Origin: Prevotella sp. UBA5387
GTDB lineage: Bacteria; Bacteroidota; Bacteroidia; Bacteroidales; Bacteroidaceae
NCBI GenBank assembly: GCA_002407775.1
Contig: DHOP01000027.1
Coordinates: 1 to 26,622, forward strand
Reading direction: 5' to 3'
Length of the DNA: 26,622 bases
Within the stretch, counting starts at the first letter, position 1. Every line of letters begins with the position of its first letter. Under the pieces are notes generated by a model. It worked only from the letters and a program-made list of their open reading frames with translations. It had not been told where the DNA came from and searched no databases. Shown here in pieces: positions 1 through 7,269 of the stretch. The translations under genes were made by a program, and so were the position numbers.

Positions 1-5
1 GAGTG

Positions 6-37
6 CAAAGGTATAGCAAATTTCAATGCGAACCAAA
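6..37 (-). promoter_or_regulatory. Bacteroidota-type promoter reading out of the window to the left
   Basis: On the minus strand a -7 box TACCTTTG (6-13) follows a -33 TTTG (34-37) with exactly 20 bp between them. This matches the Bacteroides consensus TTTG...TAnnTTTG. It implies a leftward gene starting just outside the window. Confidence 0.6.
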
Positions 38-319
38 TCTTTCGGGGAAAAAGTTTAAGAAAAAAACAAAATATTTCGGAAAATTGACGCAGATCAAGAC
101 CGAAATCCCGTACACCATATTTATATAATAGGCTTCCTGAGGATTAATCGAAATAAAAAGATAGGATGGCTTTAAACCAAAAGCCGTCTTCTCTGATGTT
201 GCAATATACATTACGTCACGTAAACTTCACATCAATAATTGAGAGAAGCCGGAATAACCTATAAAATTCCGAAGCTAGAAACCAGATGATAGACAAATTA
301 AGATAACGACGCGGAAGTA
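38..319. other. non-coding stretch at the left end
   Basis: I see no supportable gene here. A small hairpin (CGGAAT 250-255 with ATTCCG 266-271) lies just downstream of the B3/4 gene on the minus strand. It lacks a U-tract, so I do not call it a terminator. Confidence 0.4.
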
Positions 320-985
320 CTATCGGTATAAAAAATAAGTGCCACCATCGCTATCACAATACTTTTTCAGTAACTTTTGAATATACTCAGCATTAGCGAT
401 GACATCGTTCTCGTTACCATCATATCCGTTGATGAGGACGACAAGGTGTGACGTCGTGGGCAAAATCTTTGTTCGTTCATGATCTGATGTTGGTGTACCA
501 ACTCCGCCTATCGCATCACGATAGACTGGCAAACCCTCAATATTAATGATTCCACGACCTATACCCTCATAAGGTTCATCTTTTCGACCGACTCCTAGTG
601 TCAGTGTGTCACCCACAAACTGATTCGCATCAAAACCACCTATGCTGTAGCCATAAGCTATACTGGCTAGGTTGATAAGATCAACTAAAGTGTTGACTTG
701 ATATAATGATTTACCAAGCAACAGCCTTCTTATCAACGCTTCAGAAGCAGGGCGATAGCGCGACGGATCCTTGCCACAAATTCGATAGACACGCCTAGTG
801 GCGGCGATACCAGAGACTTGCTTGAGCGATTCGGTGGTCAGCGAGTCGCGAAACTTTTCTCCCATAACATTAATCTCATCCCATAACGACTGACTATAGG
901 AAGTATTTTTAACTCGAGCATCCACACAAGCACCTACAAATCCAGGACAAACCTGTTCGATTTCCTTTGAAACGATTATCTTCAT
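320..985 (-). CDS. B3/4 domain-containing protein (PheRS beta-subunit-like editing domain)
   Basis: Cytoplasmic protein of about 221 residues resembling the free-standing B3/4 family, which shares its fold with the editing domain of the phenylalanyl-tRNA synthetase beta subunit. Family features visible are the early EVCPGF-like segment (here EQVCPGF), the basic DPSRYRP stretch around residues 72-78, and a Gly-rich C-terminal half ending in a conserved-looking LINGYDG. Free-standing members are suspected of trans-editing or amino-acid/tRNA chemistry; no substrate can be read from the sequence. I choose the ATG at 985 (MKIIVSKEI). The frame opens 12 codons earlier, but a promoter -7 box (992-999) lies inside that extension. 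It has no same-strand neighbour close enough for an operon. Confidence 0.72.
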   Translation of the reverse strand: MKIIVSKEIEQVCPGFVGACVDARVKNTSYSQSLWDEINVMGEKFRDSLTTESLKQVSGIAATRRVYRICGKDPSRYRPASEALIRRLLLGKSLYQVNTLVDLINLASIAYGYSIGGFDANQFVGDTLTLGVGRKDEPYEGIGRGIINIEGLPVYRDAIGGVGTPTSDHERTKILPTTSHLVVLINGYDGNENDVIANAEYIQKLLKKYCDSDGGTYFLYR

Positions 986-991
986 AGGGCA

Positions 992-999
992 CAAACTTA
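992..999 (-). promoter_or_regulatory. putative -7 box of the B3/4 gene
   Basis: TAAGTTTG on the minus strand matches TAnnTTTG. It ends only 6 nt before the ATG at 985, so the transcript would be leaderless or nearly so. No -33 TTTG is seen at the expected distance. Confidence 0.4.
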
Positions 1000-1222
1000 C
1001 ACAAAAAAGGATATACGACATTCAGCATCGATACTGCTTTACAAATTGTTAACGCCTCCCATTTGAAAAATTCAAGTTCAACATATATACTCAAGAACAC
1101 TTCGGTACATCCAATAAAGGCTCAAAAATGGATATGACAAACTTGAATATATGAGATAAAATAACGATAAACCCCATATGGAAAAAGAAGCTCAGAAACC
1201 CATTTTATAAGTACAAATTCGT
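1000..1222. other. non-coding DNA between divergent genes
   Basis: AT-rich spacer between the B3/4 gene and the ligase gene. Short minus-strand open frames here lack any family resemblance and overlap promoter-like sequence. No gene is called. Confidence 0.4.
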
Positions 1223-1230
1223 TACCTTTG
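1223..1230 (+). promoter_or_regulatory. putative -7 box of the DNA ligase gene
   Basis: TACCTTTG matches TAnnTTTG. It leaves a leader of about 58 nt before the ATG at 1295. No TTTG is found 20 bp upstream, so the -33 element is weak or absent. Confidence 0.45.
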
Positions 1231-1272
1231 CGCTACCGTTATAACTTTTCACAGCTACAAATCCTATTTATT

Positions 1273-1293
1273 AGGAGGTAACCAATCATGTAA
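1273..1293 (+). promoter_or_regulatory. Shine-Dalgarno site followed by an ATG-TAA start-stop element
   Basis: AGGAGG (1273-1278) is a strong Shine-Dalgarno sequence, unusual in this phylum. It is placed 9 nt before an ATG at 1288 that is immediately followed by TAA (1291-1293). The ligase ATG at 1295 lies in another frame, 16 nt from the Shine-Dalgarno, which is too far for ideal use. Ribosomes may initiate on the start-stop element and then reinitiate on the ligase start. Confidence 0.5.
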
Positions 1294-1294
1294 A

Positions 1295-3292
1295 ATGGAT
1301 AATCTTGAAAGAATGCGGCAGCTGGTCGACGAGCTGAACCGTGCCTCGAACACATATTATAATGGTCTATCTGAGCAGATGACCGACTACGAATGGGATG
1401 CTAAGTTTGACGAACTGAAGCGATTGGAACAGGAGTTGGGAGAGATACTACCCGACTCACCCACAAACAATGTGTCCGAAGACAACATAGCCGGTCAGAA
1501 GGAGGAACACGAATTCTCTGCTCTGTCACTCGCCAAAACGAAGAAGACAGAAGATTTGGTAAAATGGGCAGAAGGGAAACCCATCTGGCTATCATGGAAA
1601 CTTGACGGTTTGACACTTGTAGTTACTTTTGATAATGGGAAGCTAACCAAAGTTGTGACCCGTGGCAACGGCCATATCGGAACAAATATCACCCATCTTG
1701 CCAGAGCCATCGAGGGCATTCCCTCGACTATCAAAGACCAAGGGCATTTAGTTATTCGTGGCGAAGCCATCATCAGCTATAATGACTTCGAGCAATTCAA
1801 TATGGAAAACGACGAGGAATATGCCAATCCCCGTAACCTTGCGTCCGGCTCACTCACACTCAAGGATGTGGAAGAGGTCGCCAAGCGACATATTCATTGG
1901 ATTCCTTTTACGCTCGTCTATTCCGAAGAAGATATTACTTCATGGGGAAAACGCATGGATTTTCTCAAGACCAATGGAATGGACTGCGTGGAGCATGAGT
2001 TGATTGCACAACCCAATTTTCAAAACGTCCAGGCTGTAATAGATAGCTGGACGCTTCGCGTAACCAACCGTAAAAATCCCTATCCTGTAGACGGATTAGT
2101 GATCGCCTTTGATGATACGTCGTACGCCGCTACTGGTTCAGTGACTGGTCACCATGCCACGCGCGCAGGTTACGCTTTCAAATGGCAAGACGAAAGCGCT
2201 GATACAGAACTTGAAGAAGTTGAATGGAGTTGCGCAGCCTCAACCATTTCACCTGTGGCAATTTTCCGTCCGGTGGAATTGGAAGGCACCACCGTGAAGC
2301 GGGCCTCGCTTTGCAATATCAGCGAATGTGAACGACTGGGTATTGGAGGACAAGGCACACGTCTTTCGGTAATCAAAGCTAACAAGATTATTCCGAAGGT
2401 TATCAAAGTAACACAACAGGTAGGACAACTAGTTATTCCAACTCAATGTCCCGTTTGTCATGCTTCAACAGAGGTCGCTGTCAGTCCAAATAGTGGTACT
2501 AAGACACTACATTGCACCAATGAAGAATGTCCTGCGAAACAAATGAAAAAGTTTACTCGGTTTGTCTCAAAAGAAGGGGTAAATGTGGATGGTATATCAG
2601 AACAAACTTTGGCAAGATTTATCAACCTTGGTTGGATCAATGAATACGCTGATATTTTTCGTCTTTCTAACCATGCCAACGAGATCGAAACGCTTGAAGG
2701 TTTTGGTGAAAAATCAGCCTCAAACATTGTTCAATCTATAAAAAAAGCAAGAACAGTAGAAGCTCGGCGGTTGCTTTTCTCACTCACTATACCGATGATA
2801 GGACAAGATGTGTGCAATCGATTACTCACAGCCTATCCACTGAAGGATCTTATCGATTTAGCATCAGGACGGAATCAAACCGGTAATTTGTTTGACCCGA
2901 CTCCCCAAGAACAACTTGCAAAGATTCCTGGAATCGGCCCCGAAAAGTCTGGTGCTTTTGTCAGTTGGTTCAGCAACCCCAAGAATCTATCGATGGTGGA
3001 ACGACTATTAGAGCAGATTGATATTATTCAAGAGGACACATCTGCCATCGGTAACCGATGCGAAGGTATGACGTTTGTGGTCACAGGAGATGTTCACCAT
3101 TATAATAATAGAAATGAACTCAAGTCCTATATCGAGAGTCAAGGTGGAAAAGTTACGGGATCAGTCAGCAAATCGACCAATTACCTTATTAATAACGATC
3201 AGACTTCAACCAGTGGCAAAAACCTCAAAGCGAAGCAACTTGGCATCCCCATCATTTCAGAGGTCGAATTCATCAGTAGGTTTGTCGATTAA
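1295..3292 (+). CDS. ligA: divergent NAD+-dependent DNA ligase (LigA family)
   Basis: Seals 3'-OH/5'-phosphate nicks using NAD+. Full LigA architecture in 665 aa: domain Ia with a YY and DYEWD-type motif (21-35), adenylation domain with catalytic Lys in KLDG (102-105), TRGNG (122-126), RGE (155-157) and NPRNLASGS (178-186), OB fold, Cys4 zinc finger (C385, C388, C407, C412), helix-hairpin-helix repeats (GFGEKSA, GIGPEKS) and a C-terminal BRCT domain (about 590-665). Several positions differ from the housekeeping enzyme: SWKLDGLT instead of KIDGxA, TRGNG instead of TRGDG, LSLAKTKK where LigA usually has a LSLxN/D segment, and no clear GRTG before the OB-fold TPVA-like SPVA. It may be a second ligase rather than the essential one. 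The stop is followed closely by the promoter of the next gene, so it is monocistronic. Confidence 0.85.
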   Translation: MDNLERMRQLVDELNRASNTYYNGLSEQMTDYEWDAKFDELKRLEQELGEILPDSPTNNVSEDNIAGQKEEHEFSALSLAKTKKTEDLVKWAEGKPIWLSWKLDGLTLVVTFDNGKLTKVVTRGNGHIGTNITHLARAIEGIPSTIKDQGHLVIRGEAIISYNDFEQFNMENDEEYANPRNLASGSLTLKDVEEVAKRHIHWIPFTLVYSEEDITSWGKRMDFLKTNGMDCVEHELIAQPNFQNVQAVIDSWTLRVTNRKNPYPVDGLVIAFDDTSYAATGSVTGHHATRAGYAFKWQDESADTELEEVEWSCAASTISPVAIFRPVELEGTTVKRASLCNISECERLGIGGQGTRLSVIKANKIIPKVIKVTQQVGQLVIPTQCPVCHASTEVAVSPNSGTKTLHCTNEECPAKQMKKFTRFVSKEGVNVDGISEQTLARFINLGWINEYADIFRLSNHANEIETLEGFGEKSASNIVQSIKKARTVEARRLLFSLTIPMIGQDVCNRLLTAYPLKDLIDLASGRNQTGNLFDPTPQEQLAKIPGIGPEKSGAFVSWFSNPKNLSMVERLLEQIDIIQEDTSAIGNRCEGMTFVVTGDVHHYNNRNELKSYIESQGGKVTGSVSKSTNYLINNDQTSTSGKNLKAKQLGIPIISEVEFISRFVD

Positions 3293-3303
3293 CCAACATA
3301 TCA

Positions 3304-3335
3304 TTTGGTGTTTGAAGGGATTTTAACTAATTTTG
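3304..3335 (+). promoter_or_regulatory. promoter of the DUF5020-trmD operon
   Basis: TTTG (3304-3307), 20 bp, TAATTTTG (3328-3335) is a good Bacteroidota promoter. It lies 12 bp after the ligase stop and gives a very short leader of about 13 nt before the ATG at 3355. Confidence 0.65.
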
Positions 3336-3354
3336 CACGAAATTTCAAAAGCAG

Positions 3355-4098
3355 ATGAAAAAAGTCCTTACTTCAGTAGCTCTTTTGTTGAGCGCATTGA
3401 CCATGACTGCACAAAACGTGCAGTTACATTATGATCTCGGTCACTCCCTTTATAATGACCTATCGACTAGGCCAAGTGCAACAACCACCGTAGAGATGTT
3501 CAAGCCGGACAAGTGGGGAAGCACGTTCATGTTCACTGATATTGACTATCAGAGCGATGGAGTAGCAGGCGCATACTGGGAGATTTCACGCGAGTTCAAC
3601 GTATCAAAGAATCAACAGTGGGCAGCACATGTGGAATACAATGGTGGACTTACCAGTGACGTGAACACTTGGGCTGCCACAAGATTTCAGCATGCGGTAC
3701 TTGCTGGTCCAGCATGGAACTGGCATAGTGCCGACTTTAGCCGCACATTCAGTATTCAGGCTATGTACAAGCATTATTTTAAGAATAGTCACTGGAACGT
3801 AAGCGCCTTCAATTCTTTTCAGCTTACTGAGGTTTGGGGACTAAAGTTTGCTAACGGTCTTTGCACATTCGACGGTTTTTGTGACCTATGGTATGACCCA
3901 TCTGCCAAAGGAAATTGGATTTTGTTGAGCGAACCTCAATTCTGGTTTAACCTCAACACCCTGAAAGGATGGGACAAAGTCAACCTCAGTCTTGGCAGCG
4001 AGGTAGAAATAAGCAATAACTTCGTATGGAACAAGAATAAGGAGCACGACGGCTTCTATGCCATACCAACGATTGCGGCTAAATGGACGTTTGAGTAG
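3355..4098 (+). CDS. DUF5020 family outer-membrane protein (Tsx-like beta barrel)
   Basis: 247 aa with a clear signal peptide (MKKVLTSVALLLSALTMTAQ, cleavage near residue 19-20). The rest alternates aromatic and polar residues in short strands and ends in an aromatic residue near the C-terminus (KWTFE), as in outer-membrane barrels. I recognise it as DUF5020, related to the nucleoside-channel Tsx superfamily. Transport of a nucleoside or another small solute is only a family-based guess. It is first in an operon with trmD (17 bp apart), a pairing with no obvious functional link. Confidence 0.7.
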   Translation: MKKVLTSVALLLSALTMTAQNVQLHYDLGHSLYNDLSTRPSATTTVEMFKPDKWGSTFMFTDIDYQSDGVAGAYWEISREFNVSKNQQWAAHVEYNGGLTSDVNTWAATRFQHAVLAGPAWNWHSADFSRTFSIQAMYKHYFKNSHWNVSAFNSFQLTEVWGLKFANGLCTFDGFCDLWYDPSAKGNWILLSEPQFWFNLNTLKGWDKVNLSLGSEVEISNNFVWNKNKEHDGFYAIPTIAAKWTFE

Positions 4099-4115
4099 AG
4101 TTACATATAGGAAAC

Positions 4116-4790
4116 ATGAGAATAGACATCATCACCGTATTACCCGAGATGCTCGAAGGCTTTGTCAACGAGTCCATCTTGGCGCGCGCTCAGAAGAAAG
4201 GCTTGGTAGAAATCCACCTTCACAACCTGCGCGATTACACCTTGGATAAATGGCGAAGGGTGGATGACTATCCTTATGGTGGCTTTGCTGGCATGGTCAT
4301 GCAAGTAGAACCTATTGACCGATGCATATCTGCGCTTCAGGCAGAACGCGATTACGATGATGTGATCTTTGTGACTCCGGATGGTGAGAAGTTTGATCAG
4401 CACATTGCCAACGATATGAGCCTGCAACAAAATCTCATTATTCTCTGCGGCCATTACAAAGGAATTGATCAGCGTATACGCGACCACTTCATCACAAGAG
4501 AGATTAGCGTTGGCGATTTTGTGCTCACAGGGGGTGAACTTGCAGCTGCTGTCATTGCAGACGCCGTCATTCGTTTAGTGCCAGGAGTTATCAGTGATGA
4601 CCAAAGCGCCCTCTCCGACAGCTTCCAAGACAACCTGCTTGCCGCACCTATCTATACACGTCCAGCAGAGTATAAGGGTTGGAAAGTGCCCGACGTTTTG
4701 CTTAGTGGCAATGAAGCCAAGATCAAACAGTGGGAAATGGACCAAGCTCTGGAGCGAACTAAGCGACTCCGTCCGGACCTATTAGAATAA
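4116..4790 (+). CDS. trmD: tRNA (guanine(37)-N1)-methyltransferase TrmD
   Basis: SPOUT methyltransferase that methylates N1 of G37 next to the anticodon, using S-adenosylmethionine, and so prevents +1 frameshifting. At 224 aa it has the usual length. Visible family motifs: N-terminal RIDIITVLPEM, the DDYPYGGFAGMVM loop (49-61; many orthologues have GGG or GGGP here), the knot segments LCGHYKGIDQRI (residues about 115-126) and ISVGDFVLTGGELAA (about 134-148), and the C-terminal LLSGNEAKIKQW. It sits 17 bp behind the DUF5020 gene, so it is probably cotranscribed with it, and it faces the convergent lipase gene across a long inverted repeat. Confidence 0.95.
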   Translation: MRIDIITVLPEMLEGFVNESILARAQKKGLVEIHLHNLRDYTLDKWRRVDDYPYGGFAGMVMQVEPIDRCISALQAERDYDDVIFVTPDGEKFDQHIANDMSLQQNLIILCGHYKGIDQRIRDHFITREISVGDFVLTGGELAAAVIADAVIRLVPGVISDDQSALSDSFQDNLLAAPIYTRPAEYKGWKVPDVLLSGNEAKIKQWEMDQALERTKRLRPDLLE

Positions 4791-4796
4791 TAAAAG

Positions 4797-4836
4797 ATGA
4801 TAACATGAAAGGATGAAAAGATGAAAAGATGAAATA
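4797..4836 (+). repeat. five tandem ATGAnnnn octamers
   Basis: Starting 7 nt after the trmD stop, five 8-bp units run head to tail: ATGATAAC, ATGAAAGG, ATGAAAAG, ATGAAAAG, ATGAAATA. Units 2 to 4 form the left arm of the inverted repeat described next. Confidence 0.7.
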
Positions 4837-4898
4837 TAGTAATGAGTATCCAGCAATGGACTTCAATTCAAAGCATCTTTTCATCCTTTCATTTTTTT
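4805..4898. terminator. 19-bp perfect inverted repeat between convergent trmD and lipase genes
   Basis: ATGAAAGGATGAAAAGATG (4805-4823) is perfectly complementary to 4874-4892, with a 50-nt loop, followed by a T-run (4892-4898) on the plus strand. The right arm overlaps the last bases of the lipase gene. Position suggests a terminator for trmD, although the loop is unusually long. Confidence 0.5.
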
Positions 4899-5737
4899 AT
4901 TGTTTCATCATAAAACTTCTCTCCCATCTCAAAGCCCTCCTCATAAAGACGTTCCAATTTGTTAACGTCTCTCTCTATACGCTCTACTACCATTGGACTT
5001 TGAGGGCGAATACAGATTATTTTCCCTGCATTCTCTAAGTCTTCAACAAGTTGTAGTTGCTTGTTGTAAGCATCAATACGCCTACTTAGTGCCACTCGTA
5101 AACGCGGGTAGTTCTTGTAAACAAATCGAGGAATTTTCCTATCCTTTGCTATCTTGCGATAACCACGATTCCGAGTGAGTATCACGACATTAGTCTCGTG
5201 CCCAGTGTCAATAGCCCTCATCACTGGGATGGAGTCGATAATGCCACCATCGAGCATTGGTACGCCATCGATATTAACCATTTTGCTGACAAATGGCAAG
5301 CTGCTAGATGCTTTCACAATGTCACAAGCACGCTTGCGATCCTGAGTCTCAGTAAGGTATTCCGAATATCCAGTCAGACAATTGGTAGTAACCATCTCAA
5401 ATCCTTCAGCATGACTGAAATACTCATCATAATCGAATGGCAACAATTCATTGGGGAAACGGTCGTAGAGTAACTCTTGATCGAAAATACTACCTTGCCT
5501 TATCAGATTCTTGACACTTATGTAATCATACTTTGCCAAAAAGTCAATATTAGAAATACGAGCACGTCTCGGCTGTCTAGAAATGTAACTCATACCATTG
5601 CATGCACCAGCCGAAACAGCTACAACATAACGAAAATACAGTTCATGTTTCATGAAGGCATCAAGTACTCCACAGGTGAATGCCCCCCTCATTCCGCCAC
5701 CTTCAAGCACCAACCCCGTATTTCTTTCAATTTGCAT
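4889..5737 (-). CDS. patatin-like phospholipase family protein
   Basis: 282-aa serine acyl hydrolase predicted to cleave phospholipid or other lipid acyl esters; it lacks a signal peptide, so it is cytoplasmic or peripheral. Patatin motifs are in order: oxyanion-hole GGGMRG (13-18), nucleophile Ser42 in AVSAG (40-44; the first Gly of the usual GxSxG is Ala) and catalytic Asp163 in DGG (163-165). The C-terminal third is charged and helical (ERDVNKLERLYEEG). This layout matches the bacterial YjjU-like subgroup. It is divergent from the M24 peptidase gene, with both -7 boxes within 40 bp. Confidence 0.88.
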   Translation of the reverse strand: MQIERNTGLVLEGGGMRGAFTCGVLDAFMKHELYFRYVVAVSAGACNGMSYISRQPRRARISNIDFLAKYDYISVKNLIRQGSIFDQELLYDRFPNELLPFDYDEYFSHAEGFEMVTTNCLTGYSEYLTETQDRKRACDIVKASSSLPFVSKMVNIDGVPMLDGGIIDSIPVMRAIDTGHETNVVILTRNRGYRKIAKDRKIPRFVYKNYPRLRVALSRRIDAYNKQLQLVEDLENAGKIICIRPQSPMVVERIERDVNKLERLYEEGFEMGEKFYDETIKK

Positions 5738-5757
5738 AAATTCTTATATTTTTACTG

Positions 5758-5765
5758 CAAAGTTA
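5758..5765 (-). promoter_or_regulatory. -7 box of the patatin-like gene
   Basis: TAACTTTG on the minus strand matches TAnnTTTG and lies 20 bp before the ATG at 5737. No clear -33 TTTG is seen at 20 bp. Confidence 0.5.
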
Positions 5766-5788
5766 CTATTTTTTAGGGGCAAATTGTT

Positions 5789-5796
5789 TATCTTTG
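5789..5796 (+). promoter_or_regulatory. -7 box of the M24 peptidase gene
   Basis: TATCTTTG matches TAnnTTTG and leaves a leader of about 20 nt before the ATG at 5824. With the minus-strand box at 5758-5765 it makes a compact divergent promoter region. The -33 element is poor. Confidence 0.5.
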
Positions 5797-5823
5797 CATA
5801 ATAATGTTTAGAATTTAAAGATT

Positions 5824-7221
5824 ATGTTCAATAAAAATACTTACATTAGTCGCCGCGCAGAACTGAAAAAACTCGTTAAGAAAGGTCTAATAGTTCTATT
5901 CGGCAACAATGATGCGCCCGCTAACGGCCCCTACAATGGATACCACCCTTTCAGACAGGACTCCTCTTTCCTTTATTATTTTGGTCAGAAAAGAGACGGA
6001 CTTGTAGGTGTTATCGATATTGATAACGACATTGAGACTCTTGTTGGAGATGACATTGCCATTGACGACATTGTTTGGTTTGGTTCTCCCGACAGCCTAC
6101 ATGATATGGCGAAACAAGTAGGAGTGGCACATACGGCACCCATGAAACAGCTTGCTACTATCTGTCACGATGCTATGCGTGAGAAAAGAGCTGTCCATTT
6201 CCTCCCACCCTATCGATCGGATATCAAGATTCAAATATTTGATCTATTAGGCATTCATCCCAATCAACAAAAGGAAAGCGCCTCAATGCCACTCATTCAG
6301 GCTGTAGTGAAGCAGCGCTCCACTAAGTCGTTGGAAGAGATTGAGGAACTAGAACGTGCTGCAGTTATCGGTTATAAGATGCACACTACTGCAATGAAGA
6401 TGTGTCGTCCAGGCATCACTGAGCAAGAAATAGCTGGCACACTTGATGGCATAGCAAACTCCTACGGCCAAATGGTGAGTTTCCCAACGATTCTTTCCCA
6501 ACACGGAGAGATCATGCATGGGGCCCCATCGATGGCAAAACTACAGGCTGGAAAACTGATGCTCTGCGACGCGGGAGCCGAAACCATCAATGGATATTGC
6601 TCTGACAACACCCGTACCACTCCAATAAGCGGACACTTCGACCAACGGCAGTTGGAGATATACTCCATCGTCGAGGAATGTCACGACTATGCCCTTAGCG
6701 TGGCCAAGCCAGGAGTAAAATATTGGGACGTGCATTTCGGTGTATGTCGACTGATGACAGAGCGCTTGAAGGAACTCGGTCTGATGCGTGGAAATACGGA
6801 CGATGCGGTTGCGGCTGGTGCACATGCCATGTTCCTTGTCCATGGATTAGGTCATATGATGGGCATGGACGTACACGACATGGAGGCCCTTGATCAGGTG
6901 AATGTTGGCTTTGATGATGAGGTAAGACCAAATCTCAACCAATTCGGAACAAGTAGTCTTCGCATGGGACGCCGTTTGCAAGAGGGATTTGTCGTTACCG
7001 ACGAACCAGGCATCTACTTTATCCCCGCTCTCATCGATGACTGGAAGGCCAGTGGTCACTGCAAGGAATTCATCAATTTCGACAAGCTTGAGACCTATAA
7101 GGACTTTGGAGGCATACGTATCGAGGACGATCTGCTCATCACAAAGGATGGTTGCCGCTTCCTTGGCAAGGATCGTATACCTTACCATCCAAAGGATGTA
7201 GAAGCCTTTATTGCACAATAA
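5824..7221 (+). CDS. Xaa-Pro aminopeptidase (peptidase family M24B)
   Basis: 465-aa cytoplasmic metallopeptidase that removes the N-terminal residue from peptides with proline in second position. An AMP_N-type domain (about 1-160) precedes the pita-bread catalytic domain. The five metal ligands of M24 are present: D249 (CDAG), D261 (SDNTRT), H344 (HGLGH), E394 (DEPGIY) and E434 (RIEDD). The VHD after the His motif is also as in PepP. There is no signal peptide, so it acts on imported peptides. The C1 peptidase gene follows 48 bp downstream with no visible promoter or terminator between, suggesting one transcript. Prolidase is an alternative name, but the AMP_N domain and length favour an aminopeptidase. 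Confidence 0.93.
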   Translation: MFNKNTYISRRAELKKLVKKGLIVLFGNNDAPANGPYNGYHPFRQDSSFLYYFGQKRDGLVGVIDIDNDIETLVGDDIAIDDIVWFGSPDSLHDMAKQVGVAHTAPMKQLATICHDAMREKRAVHFLPPYRSDIKIQIFDLLGIHPNQQKESASMPLIQAVVKQRSTKSLEEIEELERAAVIGYKMHTTAMKMCRPGITEQEIAGTLDGIANSYGQMVSFPTILSQHGEIMHGAPSMAKLQAGKLMLCDAGAETINGYCSDNTRTTPISGHFDQRQLEIYSIVEECHDYALSVAKPGVKYWDVHFGVCRLMTERLKELGLMRGNTDDAVAAGAHAMFLVHGLGHMMGMDVHDMEALDQVNVGFDDEVRPNLNQFGTSSLRMGRRLQEGFVVTDEPGIYFIPALIDDWKASGHCKEFINFDKLETYKDFGGIRIEDDLLITKDGCRFLGKDRIPYHPKDVEAFIAQ

Positions 7222-7269
7222 ACAGATAGTATTAAACCAAAGTATAATAATAAATCAATAATAAACAGA

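Noticed and set aside
23..211. 62-codon minus-strand open frame
   Set aside because: It overlaps the leftward promoter region, shows no signal, domain or composition of a real protein, and has no supporting start site.
4140..4487. 115-codon frame antisense to trmD
   Set aside because: It is a shadow of the highly conserved trmD frame.
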